The notes under the pieces are model-generated. The model worked only from the letters and a program-made list of their open reading frames with translations, ran no database searches and was not told where the DNA came from. Positions 9,029-17,250 of a DNA stretch of 38,497 nt are shown here, piece by piece. The translations under genes and the position numbers were made by a program. Source of the DNA: Bacteroidota bacterium (GTDB lineage: Bacteria; Bacteroidota; Bacteroidia; Chitinophagales; Saprospiraceae); NCBI GenBank assembly GCA_963169325.1, contig CAUJEY010000179.1, positions 1 to 38,497 of the forward strand. Direction: 5' to 3'. How positions within the stretch are numbered: the first letter of the stretch is position 1; every line of letters starts with the position of its first letter.

Positions 9029-10594
9029 TTAAAATTGGGTGATTGTTTTACGAGATTCGAGGATGTGAAGCAGCGGCGCCAGAAATTGGCTTCGGAACGT
9101 TTGTTGCCGCCAGTCGCTGGTTTCTTGTATGGCCATTTGCCGAATTTCGGGCAGAATATCGAGGTGAAAATGTATGCCGAAGTTCAGCATTTTGGCAAAA
9201 TCCTGGTACTGATAGCCGTTGGGCTGTTGAGAAGACAGGCATTTTAAAACATGCCTGCTCAGGGTAAGCGACCAGGTCCAGTTTTTTCGCCGGAAGGCGT
9301 CCCAAAGAAAATCCGGGACTTTGTCCGGCATATTTTTGAGGACAAACCGCTCGAGTTCGGCATCGCCCAGTGCATTTAGCATAAAGTAGTTGGAGGCGTC
9401 CAGTGGATATTCGTCAAGGTATGCCCGGATGCCGGGCAGGTATTGCGAACGGCCAAGTGCCTGGGCGATGTGTTCCAACAGCGGGAGTTTTGATTTTTTA
9501 AATTTTTCCTCCGCTTCGGCAAATTGGGCAAGTATTTCCGGCCAGGTAAAGTTCAGTGCCCGCTCCCAAACGGCGGGATGCACGCGTCGTGTCAATTCGG
9601 AAAACCAGTAAGCCGGTTCCGGTATGCCGGCCAGCGGACTAACTGGCTCCATGCCGAGCCGTTCGCACATCATCGCCGGGGCAAAAAATCCATCCGGCTT
9701 TTCCGGGATTTGCAGCACTGTCCGGCGTTGCATGCCCAACATTGATTTTTGAACGACTGTGTAGGGCCGGAGTTGCGCCGTTATTTCCCGGGTGAGTTCC
9801 GAATCGGGGTCCATTAACAGGGTGTCGACGGCCAGGTTTTTGATGTCTACCAGAATGGCCTTCGAGTGGTCTTTATTTTTTAATACGTCTTCCAGTACGG
9901 ATTGCGTAAAAGCCGATTCGCCGGCCTGGGGATTACTTTGCAGGATTTTCAGCAGTTCCTTGCGTTCCCGGCTGTTGGTTTCTTCCGTCCAGGTTTGCCG
10001 GATCAATTCGAAGGCCAGTTCCGGGTCGCGGCTGCGTAGTTCCTGCAAAAATTGCCGGCGTTCGGTATTGCTGCCTTCCGTCCACAACGTTTCGGGGTCT
10101 TTGGGGGTTAAAAATTGCCAGGCCGGGTTAAATTGTTGCATCCACCGGCCGCGTTCGCCAGCCACGGTGACGACCTGGTTTTGTAATGATTTAAACGGTG
10201 GCTGCTGGCATAGATTCAGTATTGGTACGAGTTGTTCGGGCGCCAAAACCCAGCCTTTGGCAGCGATCATTTCAAAACACAACGCCAGCACATCGGGGCG
10301 TTTGTTTTTGTATTCCAGTGTACGGGCAAGAAAACGCTGTACAGGCGCCGGGCATATTTGCAGTGATTCCTTTGGGGCAGGGGGCAATGCCGGAACCGGC
10401 GTTTTTTCGGGCAACGAACCGGCTTTTTCGTACACGTACGTCAAGGCGGCTGCTTTGAAAAACCAGGCTTCCCGGTCGGCAGTGTCGGCAGTGGACAGCC
10501 GTTTTCGCACCGCCTCGGGCAGGATGGATTCCGGCAGCGGCATTTTTTCGGTGCCGAGCAGGGCGATTTTTACGAGTTGGCGCCAGGTGTGCAC
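9029..10594 (-). CDS. DUF5691 family protein
   Basis: A 521-residue soluble, mostly helical protein. The N-terminus (HTWRQLVKIALLGTEKMPLP) and the internal ERRQFLQELRSRDPELAFE region fit DUF5691, a family normally found between a SWIM protein and a MoxR ATPase. No catalytic motif is evident. The start is a GTG codon (10592-10594): the family N-terminus begins there, no ATG lies nearer than codon 18, and the upstream bases are a satellite. It follows the SWIM gene by 43 bases, the widest gap in the operon, and overlaps nothing. Helical-repeat architecture suggests a binding role; this is inference. Confidence 0.8.
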   Translation of the reverse strand: MHTWRQLVKIALLGTEKMPLPESILPEAVRKRLSTADTADREAWFFKAAALTYVYEKAGSLPEKTPVPALPPAPKESLQICPAPVQRFLARTLEYKNKRPDVLALCFEMIAAKGWVLAPEQLVPILNLCQQPPFKSLQNQVVTVAGERGRWMQQFNPAWQFLTPKDPETLWTEGSNTERRQFLQELRSRDPELAFELIRQTWTEETNSRERKELLKILQSNPQAGESAFTQSVLEDVLKNKDHSKAILVDIKNLAVDTLLMDPDSELTREITAQLRPYTVVQKSMLGMQRRTVLQIPEKPDGFFAPAMMCERLGMEPVSPLAGIPEPAYWFSELTRRVHPAVWERALNFTWPEILAQFAEAEEKFKKSKLPLLEHIAQALGRSQYLPGIRAYLDEYPLDASNYFMLNALGDAELERFVLKNMPDKVPDFLWDAFRRKNWTWSLTLSRHVLKCLSSQQPNGYQYQDFAKMLNFGIHFHLDILPEIRQMAIQETSDWRQQTFRSQFLAPLLHILESRKTITQF

Positions 10595-10598
10595 TTAG

Positions 10599-10626
10599 TT
10601 TTGAGTTTTGAGTTTTGAGTTTTGAG
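10599..10626. repeat. Four perfect TTTTGAG heptamers inside the operon
   Basis: Four exact tandem copies of the 7-mer TTTTGAG fill the gap between the SWIM stop (10638) and the DUF5691 GTG start (10594). In the mRNA this is a CUCAAAA tract ending 4 bases before the start codon, so copy-number change by slippage could alter translation of DUF5691. That effect is inference. Confidence 0.9.
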
Positions 10627-10637
10627 TGGCGAAGTAC

Positions 10638-11993
10638 TCATATTACAACATATTGATTTTCAGAAGAAATATACCCCAACGGAACCACCTTATCCCCATT
10701 CCGAAGCACGAAATAGGGTAGGGGCGCCCCGCCGGAAACGGCCAGTAGTTGCCATATTTTTTCCATTTCAAATGCCGGGTCAATTTCCATGATGGCGCCT
10801 TCGCTATCCCGGAGAAACCAGCTGCGTTGGTCGGTGACCGGCGTGAGGGCGTTTATATATTGTGGAAACTGATCGGCCCAGGGCGATTTGGCCAGCAGGG
10901 CAGCGGTTTGTTGGTGTGCCGCCGTCCAATTCGGGAGCGGGCGCGTCGCGATTGGCGTTCTGGTATTTAATTCGCCCTGTTGTTTAATTTGGGCGCGGAG
11001 GGGAAGATTGGACGGATAAAATGCCAGCACTGCCCGGACAAGCGTGCCCGGCAGCACCGGCGACACAAGGCTCAGATGTGCCGGGGCGTACTCCACCAGC
11101 AACGCTGTGCGGGCGGTATGGCAGCCGTAGAGCCAGATGCGCAACATATTGAGGTTGTCATCGAGCGCTTCCTGTTTTTTTCCAAGCACCAGCCAGTCGT
11201 CCGTGACACATTCGGCTGCCGGATTTTCCAGGAGGTCTTTTTTGCTTTGCGACCAGCCGATCAGGTTTTTGATCTGTTCCTGCACGGAGCCTTCCTGTGC
11301 CTCCAAACGCCGGAAGGCTTCGATAAGCAGCCATGCTTTGACGGCGTTTTCCAGCACTTCCGAATGCCAGGCAGTGCCGTTTAAATAATTGATTTTATTG
11401 AAATTGCGCACCCAGTTGGCTAGCCCGCCCGCTTTGGCGTCGATCATGCGGCGCACCACTTTTTCGTAGTATGCTTCTCCTTTTTCCGGAACGCCTAAAA
11501 GGCCGCCGCGCAGCAGGTCGCGCAGGAGCAATTCCAGTTCGGCAGCGCCGGCCTGCACGGCGGCTAATCGGTCGTCGGCGCGTTTGGCTTTATCTTTCGC
11601 TTTTTTGTCGTCGGTTGACGAGTCCGCTGGCGCCTGTTCCGATACCGGCTTTTCGGCGGCGGCGGCGCGTTTGTTCATCCATTCCGCTACCCATTCGGGT
11701 TCTGAGGTTTCGGCTTTGATCGCATCGGGAATTTCGGCAAAAACAAACATCAGACCCAGCCCGTGTTTGCAGGGGAATTTGCGGCTGGGGCAACTACACT
11801 TAAAAGTGATGGACAACAGATCAATCTGGGTGCGGTACGGGTCTTTGCCGGAGCCCTGCACTTCGCCCCACAAAACCCGGTCGTTGTGGCCCGTGGTTCG
11901 CCAGAGTCGCGGGTTGGCCAATTGGCGGCCGGCCTTCAGGGAGGGCGGGTCGGGAGCCAGTTGGGCGACTTGTGTTTCGGAGAGGCGGTTCAT
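10638..11993 (-). CDS. SWIM zinc-finger protein, first gene of the MoxR-vWA operon
   Basis: A 451-residue protein with a SWIM finger at residues 66-77: CSCPSRKFPCKH, giving the CxCx(n)CxH zinc ligands C66, C68, C75 and H77. The upstream segment (ANPRLWRTTGHNDRVLWGEV) is the strand-rich lead-in usual for SWIM proteins. Residues about 105-140 are a charged alanine/lysine-rich linker, followed by a helical C-terminal domain that is not recognised. SWIM domains bind DNA or proteins. As the leading gene of SWIM > DUF5691 > MoxR > DUF5682 > DUF4132 > vWA it may supply target recognition (inference). A -7 promoter element at 12019-12026 lies about 26 bases upstream of the ATG. Confidence 0.88.
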   Translation of the reverse strand: MNRLSETQVAQLAPDPPSLKAGRQLANPRLWRTTGHNDRVLWGEVQGSGKDPYRTQIDLLSITFKCSCPSRKFPCKHGLGLMFVFAEIPDAIKAETSEPEWVAEWMNKRAAAAEKPVSEQAPADSSTDDKKAKDKAKRADDRLAAVQAGAAELELLLRDLLRGGLLGVPEKGEAYYEKVVRRMIDAKAGGLANWVRNFNKINYLNGTAWHSEVLENAVKAWLLIEAFRRLEAQEGSVQEQIKNLIGWSQSKKDLLENPAAECVTDDWLVLGKKQEALDDNLNMLRIWLYGCHTARTALLVEYAPAHLSLVSPVLPGTLVRAVLAFYPSNLPLRAQIKQQGELNTRTPIATRPLPNWTAAHQQTAALLAKSPWADQFPQYINALTPVTDQRSWFLRDSEGAIMEIDPAFEMEKIWQLLAVSGGAPLPYFVLRNGDKVVPLGYISSENQYVVI

Positions 11994-12018
11994 GTGTGCG
12001 CGTTGAAATGTTGCGGGG

Positions 12019-12026
12019 CAAATGTA
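12019..12026 (-). promoter_or_regulatory. -7 element of the SWIM/MoxR/vWA operon promoter
   Basis: On the minus strand these bases read TACATTTG, an exact match to the Bacteroidota -7 consensus TAnnTTTG. No clear TTG is seen at the -33 position. Transcription would start near 12010, leaving a short leader before the ATG at 11993. Confidence 0.5.
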
Positions 12027-12102
12027 GGGTAGAAGAGGTTTAATATAAAATAAAATGTTTTAACAAATTTTGAAATTATTTAGAAATCGCGCTGAAAAAC
12101 CT

Positions 12103-12110
12103 TAAATTTG
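12103..12110 (+). promoter_or_regulatory. -7 element of the toxin-antitoxin promoter
   Basis: TAAATTTG matches TAnnTTTG exactly and ends 15 bases before the antitoxin ATG at 12126. The -33 element is weak (TTTA near 12079). It is divergent from the operon promoter at 12019-12026, about 77 bases away. Confidence 0.5.
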
Positions 12111-12125
12111 CACGAACGATAAATT

Positions 12126-12383
12126 ATGAAAACGTTAGTTGTCAAGATAAAATCTGATCAAGCCGCGCAAACTTTGGCTAACTTCCTTAAATCGATCGAC
12201 TATGTCGAGACGGTGGAACAAAACACGACTGACGACGAGGTTGAACCGAACACGGCGCTTAATATGGTTCGTGGTGATTATAAGCCCGGAGAAAAACCAT
12301 CTGACTTTGCCGGTATTTGGAAGGCTCGTAAAAAGGTGGATGCTAAAAAACTGCGAAAAAAAGCATGGCAACGAAAAAAATAA
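12126..12383 (+). CDS. Antitoxin-like partner of the downstream PIN toxin
   Basis: An 85-residue charged protein. The N-terminal 35 residues (MKTLVVKIKSDQAAQTLANF) look like a small beta-alpha fold, and the C-terminal third is very basic (KARKKVDAKKLRKKAWQRKK). I do not recognise a specific antitoxin family. The call rests on position: it precedes a PIN-domain toxin and overlaps it by 19 bases, the classic arrangement of type II antitoxin-toxin pairs. In such pairs the antitoxin neutralises the RNase and usually represses the promoter; here no obvious DNA-binding motif (ribbon-helix-helix, AbrB or Phd) is visible, so autoregulation is uncertain. Confidence 0.7.
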   Translation: MKTLVVKIKSDQAAQTLANFLKSIDYVETVEQNTTDDEVEPNTALNMVRGDYKPGEKPSDFAGIWKARKKVDAKKLRKKAWQRKK

Positions 12384-12754
12384 TTCTTTGCGACACGAAT
12401 ATCTTCATTGACTACTTCCATGAAGACGACCACGTTTCAAAGGAATTAGATTATCTCGCCTTTGACCGGCTGGCTATGTCGGTTATTTCAGTTGCAGAGA
12501 TTTATTTCGGCATGCGAAAACGGGAGAGAACCAAGACCCGGGAATTAGTTCGCAAATTCAATCTTTGTCATGTGGACAAAGAAATTTCCAGGTTGTTCAT
12601 TCAATACATGTTGGGTTATCATGATCATGGGATAAGTATCCCGGATGCGCTGATTGCTGCTACTGCCGTTAGCAACAAAATGGAGCTATTCACCCATAAT
12701 CGAGAAGATTTCGACTTTATTGAAGGGCTTACCTTATATAATCCGCGATACTGA
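12365..12754 (+). CDS. vapC: VapC-like PIN-domain ribonuclease toxin
   Basis: A 129-residue PIN-domain protein. The acidic active-site set is complete: D10 in LCDTNIFIDYF, E45 in SVAEIYFGM, D94 in ISIPDALIAATA, and the N112/D115 region in THNREDFDFIEGL. Length and motif order are those of VapC toxins, which are Mg-dependent site-specific endoribonucleases that typically cleave tRNA or rRNA. Its ATG lies 19 bases inside the antitoxin gene, so the two are probably translationally coupled. The actual RNA target cannot be inferred. Confidence 0.9.
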   Translation: MATKKIILCDTNIFIDYFHEDDHVSKELDYLAFDRLAMSVISVAEIYFGMRKRERTKTRELVRKFNLCHVDKEISRLFIQYMLGYHDHGISIPDALIAATAVSNKMELFTHNREDFDFIEGLTLYNPRY

Positions 12755-12778
12755 TTTTGAATTAAGTAACCCGAAATA

Positions 12779-14557
12779 ATGCACACATACGAATCCGAAC
12801 GCAACAAATACCAATCCCTCCTCCTACAATCGGCCAAAACCTACAACCTCCTCAGCGGGCTCCGTTTGGCATTGGCGGGTATCGTAATTATATCCCTTTA
12901 TCAATATTATAAAAACGGCGAGCCGGTTTACGCAGGCATAGCCTTTGTATGCGTGGCGGCATTTTTCTACCTGGTACGCCGCCATACGGCAGTAGCCCGT
13001 AAAAAGCAGTTTTACCAGCAATTAGTACGGGTCAATGAACATGAAATCGCCGCGCAACAGGGCGATTATTCCAACTTGGCCAACGGGGAAAAATATGTCG
13101 ACCCCGAACATGCTTATTCGTTCGACCTGGATATTTTTGGGAAAAACTCCCTCTTTCAATACCTCAACCGCACAGCAAACGCTATCGGCGCCGATCGTTT
13201 GGCGCAATATTTCCTGCAAAATCAATCGAAAGCGGAAATTTATGAAACCCAGGAGGCCGTTCGCGACCTGGCGCCGCGTCTGCAATGGCGTCAGGAATTT
13301 CTTGCCACAGGGCAGTTGCATTCCGATCAGGAGGCTGCCTATCAAAAACTCCTCTATTGGGCAAGCCTGCCCGTGCAAAGAACCGGCCTGCTGCTGCGGA
13401 TATTTTATTATGCACTAACCGTCGGCACGGTCGCTACCGGATTAGCATTTATTTTCTATCCTAATGCGGATTTATGGACGGCGCTGAAAATTTTAACTGC
13501 GACCAACCTCGTGGTGGTTATTGCACATGCGAATAAAATCAAGACGGAACTCAGTCACCTCAATACGATTTATAAGATTGTAGAGCAGTACGGTTATCTG
13601 GTTCAATGTATAGAGCAGGAAGATTTTACGGCAAAAAAATTAAGACAGATACATCAGGAATTAAACACGCACGAGCAACCTGCCAGTGCGGCTATTTTTC
13701 AATTATCGAGCCTGTTGCATCATTTAGAGTCGGTGCAAAACTTAATTGGCGCATTGATTTTCAATAGCCTGTTTGTTTATCATATTCATATCCTGCTCGC
13801 GCTGGAAAAATGGAAAATCCGGTTTGCGCCCCATATAAAAGCCTGGATAGACAGTACCGGCGAAATGGAAGCGCTCAGCAGTCTGGCCCATTTTGCTTAC
13901 AACAACCCGGATTTTATTTACCCAACAATGGCGGAGACGGTACAATTAAAAATGACCGGCCTCGGGCACCCGTTGATCCCCGCTGAGAAGCGGGTTTGTA
14001 ATGATATCGTGTTTGAAAAAGCGGGTTTTGTGATCCTGACCGGCTCCAATATGTCGGGTAAAAGCACTTTTTTGCGCACGCTGGGTATTAATCTGCTGCT
14101 GGCAAAAATCGGTGCGCCGGTATGTGCATCCGAGTGCATCACCTACCCATTCGACATTTTTGTTTGTATGAAATTGAGCGATTCCCTGCACGACAACGAA
14201 TCCTATTTCTATGCCGAACTCAAACGGCTCAAACGTATTATCGATCATCTCGATTCCGGACCGCCGGGTTTTGTGCTGCTGGATGAAGTATTACGCGGCA
14301 CCAACTCAAATGATAAACTGTCGGGCACGCTCGGGCTGGTGGAAACCATGGTGCAAATAAAAGCCACCGGTATGCTTGCTACACACGATTTGAACGTGTG
14401 CGATCTTACCGCGAAACACCCGCATTATCTCCGCAATATGTACTTTGAGGTGGAGATGACGGCGGATAACCTGGTGTTCGACTACCGGTTGCGCGATGGG
14501 GTTTGCGTGAATAAAAGCGCCTCGTTTTTGATGAAGAAAATGGGGGTGATCGGATGA
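12779..14557 (+). CDS. Membrane-anchored MutS-like ATPase
   Basis: A 592-residue protein whose C-terminal 180 residues are a MutS-type ATPase domain: Walker A TGSNMSGKSTFLRT near residue 420-433, Walker B GFVLLDEVLRGTNSND near 497, and the signature ATHDLNVCDL. Unlike canonical MutS it lacks the mismatch-recognition domain. The N-terminus has hydrophobic segments at about 27-42 and 50-66 and another pair near 203-225 and 229-250, so it is probably in the inner membrane. Proteins of this architecture are widespread in Bacteroidota and annotated as MutS-related; their role is not established and classical mismatch repair is unlikely. The gene stands alone, 24 bases after vapC, and its stop overlaps a long hairpin shared with ffh. 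Confidence 0.82.
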   Translation: MHTYESERNKYQSLLLQSAKTYNLLSGLRLALAGIVIISLYQYYKNGEPVYAGIAFVCVAAFFYLVRRHTAVARKKQFYQQLVRVNEHEIAAQQGDYSNLANGEKYVDPEHAYSFDLDIFGKNSLFQYLNRTANAIGADRLAQYFLQNQSKAEIYETQEAVRDLAPRLQWRQEFLATGQLHSDQEAAYQKLLYWASLPVQRTGLLLRIFYYALTVGTVATGLAFIFYPNADLWTALKILTATNLVVVIAHANKIKTELSHLNTIYKIVEQYGYLVQCIEQEDFTAKKLRQIHQELNTHEQPASAAIFQLSSLLHHLESVQNLIGALIFNSLFVYHIHILLALEKWKIRFAPHIKAWIDSTGEMEALSSLAHFAYNNPDFIYPTMAETVQLKMTGLGHPLIPAEKRVCNDIVFEKAGFVILTGSNMSGKSTFLRTLGINLLLAKIGAPVCASECITYPFDIFVCMKLSDSLHDNESYFYAELKRLKRIIDHLDSGPPGFVLLDEVLRGTNSNDKLSGTLGLVETMVQIKATGMLATHDLNVCDLTAKHPHYLRNMYFEVEMTADNLVFDYRLRDGVCVNKSASFLMKKMGVIG

Positions 14558-14639
14558 TTTACGATTTACGATTTTAACGTAGAGGGGACCGTAACGTAAG
14601 CTACGGTCCCCTCTACGTTAAAATCGTAAATCGTAAATC
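14556..14639. terminator. Perfect 38-bp hairpin between convergent genes, likely bidirectional terminator
   Basis: Bases 14556-14593 are the exact reverse complement of 14602-14639, with an 8-base loop. The outer part is made of GATTTAC/GTAAATC heptamers and the core is GTAGAGGGGACCGTA. It begins inside the stop codon of the MutS-like gene and ends 7 bases from the ffh stop, so it could end transcription from both sides. There is no strong T-run. Confidence 0.75.
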
Positions 14640-14646
14640 GTAAATT

Positions 14647-16014
14647 TTACCGCCTGATCTTCCCAATCCCTCCTTTCGGCATCCCCGGCATTCCTCCGGG
14701 CATTCCCGGCATACCGCCCATTGGGTTGTTGCTCATCTGGTGCATGAACTTGCGCATGTCGTTGAAATTCTTGACAAACAAGTTGATTTGTTCGATGGTC
14801 TGGCCGCAGCCTTTGGCGATGCGTTTTTTGCGGCTGAGGTTGAGCAGGTCCGGGTTTTTGCGCTCGGTAGGCGTCATGCTGTGTATAATGGATTCCACCT
14901 TGACCAAGGCTTTATCGTCGATATCCACGTCTTTGAGCGCTTTGCCCATACCCGGGATCATGCCGAGCAGACTTTTCAGGTCGCCCATTTTTTTGATCTG
15001 CTGCATCTGGGTAAGGAAGTCGTTGAAATCAAACTTGTTTTGTTTGATTTTCTTTTCCACCCGTTTGGCCTCTTCTTCGTCGAACTCCATCTGGGCCTTT
15101 TCCACCAGCGACACGATGTCGCCCATACCGAGGATACGCTGGGCCATCCGGTCGGGGTAGAACACATCGAGGGCGTCGAGTTTTTCGCCCATCGAAACAA
15201 ATTTGATCGGCTTGCCGACGGTGTATTTGATCGAAAGGGCTGCCCCGCCCCGGGTATCGCCGTCGAGCTTGGTGAGCACGACACCGTCAAAATTGATGCG
15301 GTCGTTGAACGCCTGTGCCGTATTTACGGCGTCCTGGCCGGTCATGGAATCCACCACGAACAACGTTTCCGTTGGGTTGAGCGCTTTTTTAATGGCGTCT
15401 ACTTCGGCCATCATTACCTCGTCGACGGCCAGGCGACCGGCGGTGTCCACGATGATGACGTTGTTGCCGTGCGCTTTGGCATGTTTCAGGGCGTTTTGCG
15501 CAATTTCCACCGGATTTTTATTCTCCAGCTCTTTATACACCGCCACCTTGATACTTTCTCCGAGCACGCCCAACTGGTCGATAGCCGCCGGGCGGTATAC
15601 GTCGCAGGCGACGAGCAGGGGCGACATCTGGCGGTTCTCCTTGAGGTATTTGGCCAATTTGCCGCAAAAAGTCGTTTTACCGCTCCCTTGCAAGCCGGCG
15701 ACCAACACGATGCCGGGATTTCCCTTGGCGTTGATACCGACCGACTGACCGCCCATCAATTCGGTCAGTTCGTCCATCACGATCTTGACCATCAACTGAC
15801 CCGGATTGACGTTGCGCAGCACGTTTTCCGAGCCGAGCGCTTTGTCTTTGATCTTGTCGGTAAACTCCTTGGCGATCTTATAATTGACGTCGGCGCCAAC
15901 GAGGGCGCGGCGGATTTCCTTGATGCTTTCCGCGACATTCAGCTCCGTGATCTTGTTACTGCCGCTGATTACCTTAAAGGCGGATTCGAGTTTTTCGCTT
16001 AAACTATCAAACAT
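14647..16014 (-). CDS. ffh: Signal recognition particle protein Ffh (SRP54)
   Basis: A 455-residue SRP GTPase that, with SRP RNA, delivers nascent membrane proteins to FtsY. The N domain starts MFDSLSEKLESAFKVISG. The G domain shows AGLQGSGKTT (P-loop), VDTAGRL (G3) and TKLDGDTRGG (G4). The M domain is methionine-rich and ends with a GMPGMPGG-type tail. I chose the ATG at 16014 because all Ffh proteins begin near MF(D/E)xLSxKL; the open frame upstream adds 15 residues without family support. A -7 element (16057-16064) lies about 43 bases upstream. Length and domains are normal for the family. Confidence 0.97.
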   Translation of the reverse strand: MFDSLSEKLESAFKVISGSNKITELNVAESIKEIRRALVGADVNYKIAKEFTDKIKDKALGSENVLRNVNPGQLMVKIVMDELTELMGGQSVGINAKGNPGIVLVAGLQGSGKTTFCGKLAKYLKENRQMSPLLVACDVYRPAAIDQLGVLGESIKVAVYKELENKNPVEIAQNALKHAKAHGNNVIIVDTAGRLAVDEVMMAEVDAIKKALNPTETLFVVDSMTGQDAVNTAQAFNDRINFDGVVLTKLDGDTRGGAALSIKYTVGKPIKFVSMGEKLDALDVFYPDRMAQRILGMGDIVSLVEKAQMEFDEEEAKRVEKKIKQNKFDFNDFLTQMQQIKKMGDLKSLLGMIPGMGKALKDVDIDDKALVKVESIIHSMTPTERKNPDLLNLSRKKRIAKGCGQTIEQINLFVKNFNDMRKFMHQMSNNPMGGMPGMPGGMPGMPKGGIGKIRR

Positions 16015-16056
16015 GTTTGGGTAGTTGTTAATGCTAAGGGGAATGTTTTTACGGCG

Positions 16057-16064
16057 CAAAGATA
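16057..16064 (-). promoter_or_regulatory. -7 promoter element for ffh
   Basis: The minus strand reads TATCTTTG, an exact TAnnTTTG match, about 43 bases upstream of the chosen ffh ATG. This supports the start at 16014. No convincing -33 TTG is seen. Confidence 0.5.
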
Positions 16065-16101
16065 GTGCGTAGCGTAAAATTATTCTCCGTGGTGAAAAGA
16101 A

Positions 16102-17115
16102 CTAAAGCGCCAACAAAAACCCGATCGTGAAATTCGCATCCCAGTCAAAAACAAACTGCTGGCAACCGGTAGCGTCGGCAATGGCTTTGTAAATATTCAA
16201 GCCGGATTTTTCTTTGACATCTTTTCCGGTGTAGTCGGCGGGCGCTTTCAGTACGGTGTAGCGCTCCAGGCCGTTTCGGTCTTTTTTGGCTAAGCTGAAC
16301 GGTACCCCGCCGATGATGAAACATTTTCCCCGCAGGTTGGCCGGAATCATTTTAGCTTTTGCAGATACCTCTTTATATACGGTGGCGTCGGTTTGGTCTT
16401 CCTGGTAATATTTAGCGCCCGGCAATTCGACGCCGGTTGGGGCACTGCCGCTCAGCCAGGCAATTTTGGTGTTCCCCGAGCCGATATCCACTACAAATCC
16501 GTTGTTTCGGAATTCACCGGGCATGGCGGCCTGCCAGGCGAGTTTGGCTTCCTGGAGCGGTGTAACCACATTGACGTAGTATTTCATACTTTTTAAAGCG
16601 GCGGTAATTTTCGCGGTTCCCGGTTCTTTGGCAGCGCCGGAGCTGACTACGAAGTGGATATCCTTCGGCCCAACGCCGTAGTCGAACATTTCGGAGATAT
16701 ATTTTTTCAACCCCTCTTTGATATCCTCTTCGGTGGCCAGGTTTTCTTTGATCAAACTGACGTTAAACACGGCTTTTTCCAATTTCCAGTTTTTACTGGC
16801 ATCGATGCGGACAATAAAATAATTGAACCCGGTAGCGCCCAATTCGGCCACACCCTTGAGTTTGCCGTTCACCGGTTCTGCCGGCGTATAGTTGAAGTCG
16901 GAAGCGTTTTTGCCCCAGGCGCTGGAGGTTGTGGCGGGTTTATCAGCCTGGTTGTTACCGGCAGGCGCAGGCGTTGATTGTGCTTCCGTATTAACCGGTG
17001 CAGTGGCGGAATCACCCATGAATCGAGGCAATATGTACATTTTCAGGGCAATACCAATACCGGCCACGATTGCCAGGGTAATTAATAATCGGGAAAACGT
17101 AGTCAGACGAGCCAT
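16102..17115 (-). CDS. Membrane-anchored protein with an actin/hexokinase-like phosphate-binding motif
   Basis: A 337-residue protein. Residues 8-30 (SRLLITLAIVAGIGIALKMY) form one transmembrane helix, followed by a proline/threonine/alanine-rich linker (about 35-65) and a globular domain outside the cytoplasm. That domain contains GFVVDIGSGNTKIAWLSGS, which resembles the phosphate-binding DIGSGNTK loop of the ASKHA superfamily (Ppx/GppA, actin, Hsp70), and CFIIGGVPFSL, which could be the second phosphate loop. I do not recognise a named family. A nucleotide-binding fold on the periplasmic side would be unusual, so it may be a degenerate or non-ATP-binding relative. I chose the ATG at 17115 because the membrane helix begins there; the longer frame adds an unsupported 30 residues. 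Confidence 0.7.
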   Translation of the reverse strand: MARLTTFSRLLITLAIVAGIGIALKMYILPRFMGDSATAPVNTEAQSTPAPAGNNQADKPATTSSAWGKNASDFNYTPAEPVNGKLKGVAELGATGFNYFIVRIDASKNWKLEKAVFNVSLIKENLATEEDIKEGLKKYISEMFDYGVGPKDIHFVVSSGAAKEPGTAKITAALKSMKYYVNVVTPLQEAKLAWQAAMPGEFRNNGFVVDIGSGNTKIAWLSGSAPTGVELPGAKYYQEDQTDATVYKEVSAKAKMIPANLRGKCFIIGGVPFSLAKKDRNGLERYTVLKAPADYTGKDVKEKSGLNIYKAIADATGCQQFVFDWDANFTIGFLLAL

Positions 17116-17250
17116 AATGTTGGAATTGATATTTGAATAGTGAAGTTTTGATTTACGAGTTCTGGTTGGCGGGGCGGTGCAAAGTTGGTGTAAATCAAAA
17201 TGCAACAGGCTGTAAAGGCCTGGTTTTTTTAACAGATTAAGATCGATTCA

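Noticed and set aside
14740-16002. A 420-codon open frame on the plus strand
   Set aside because: It is fully antisense to ffh, and its histidine/phenylalanine-rich composition is the usual shadow of a conserved coding strand. No promoter or family match.
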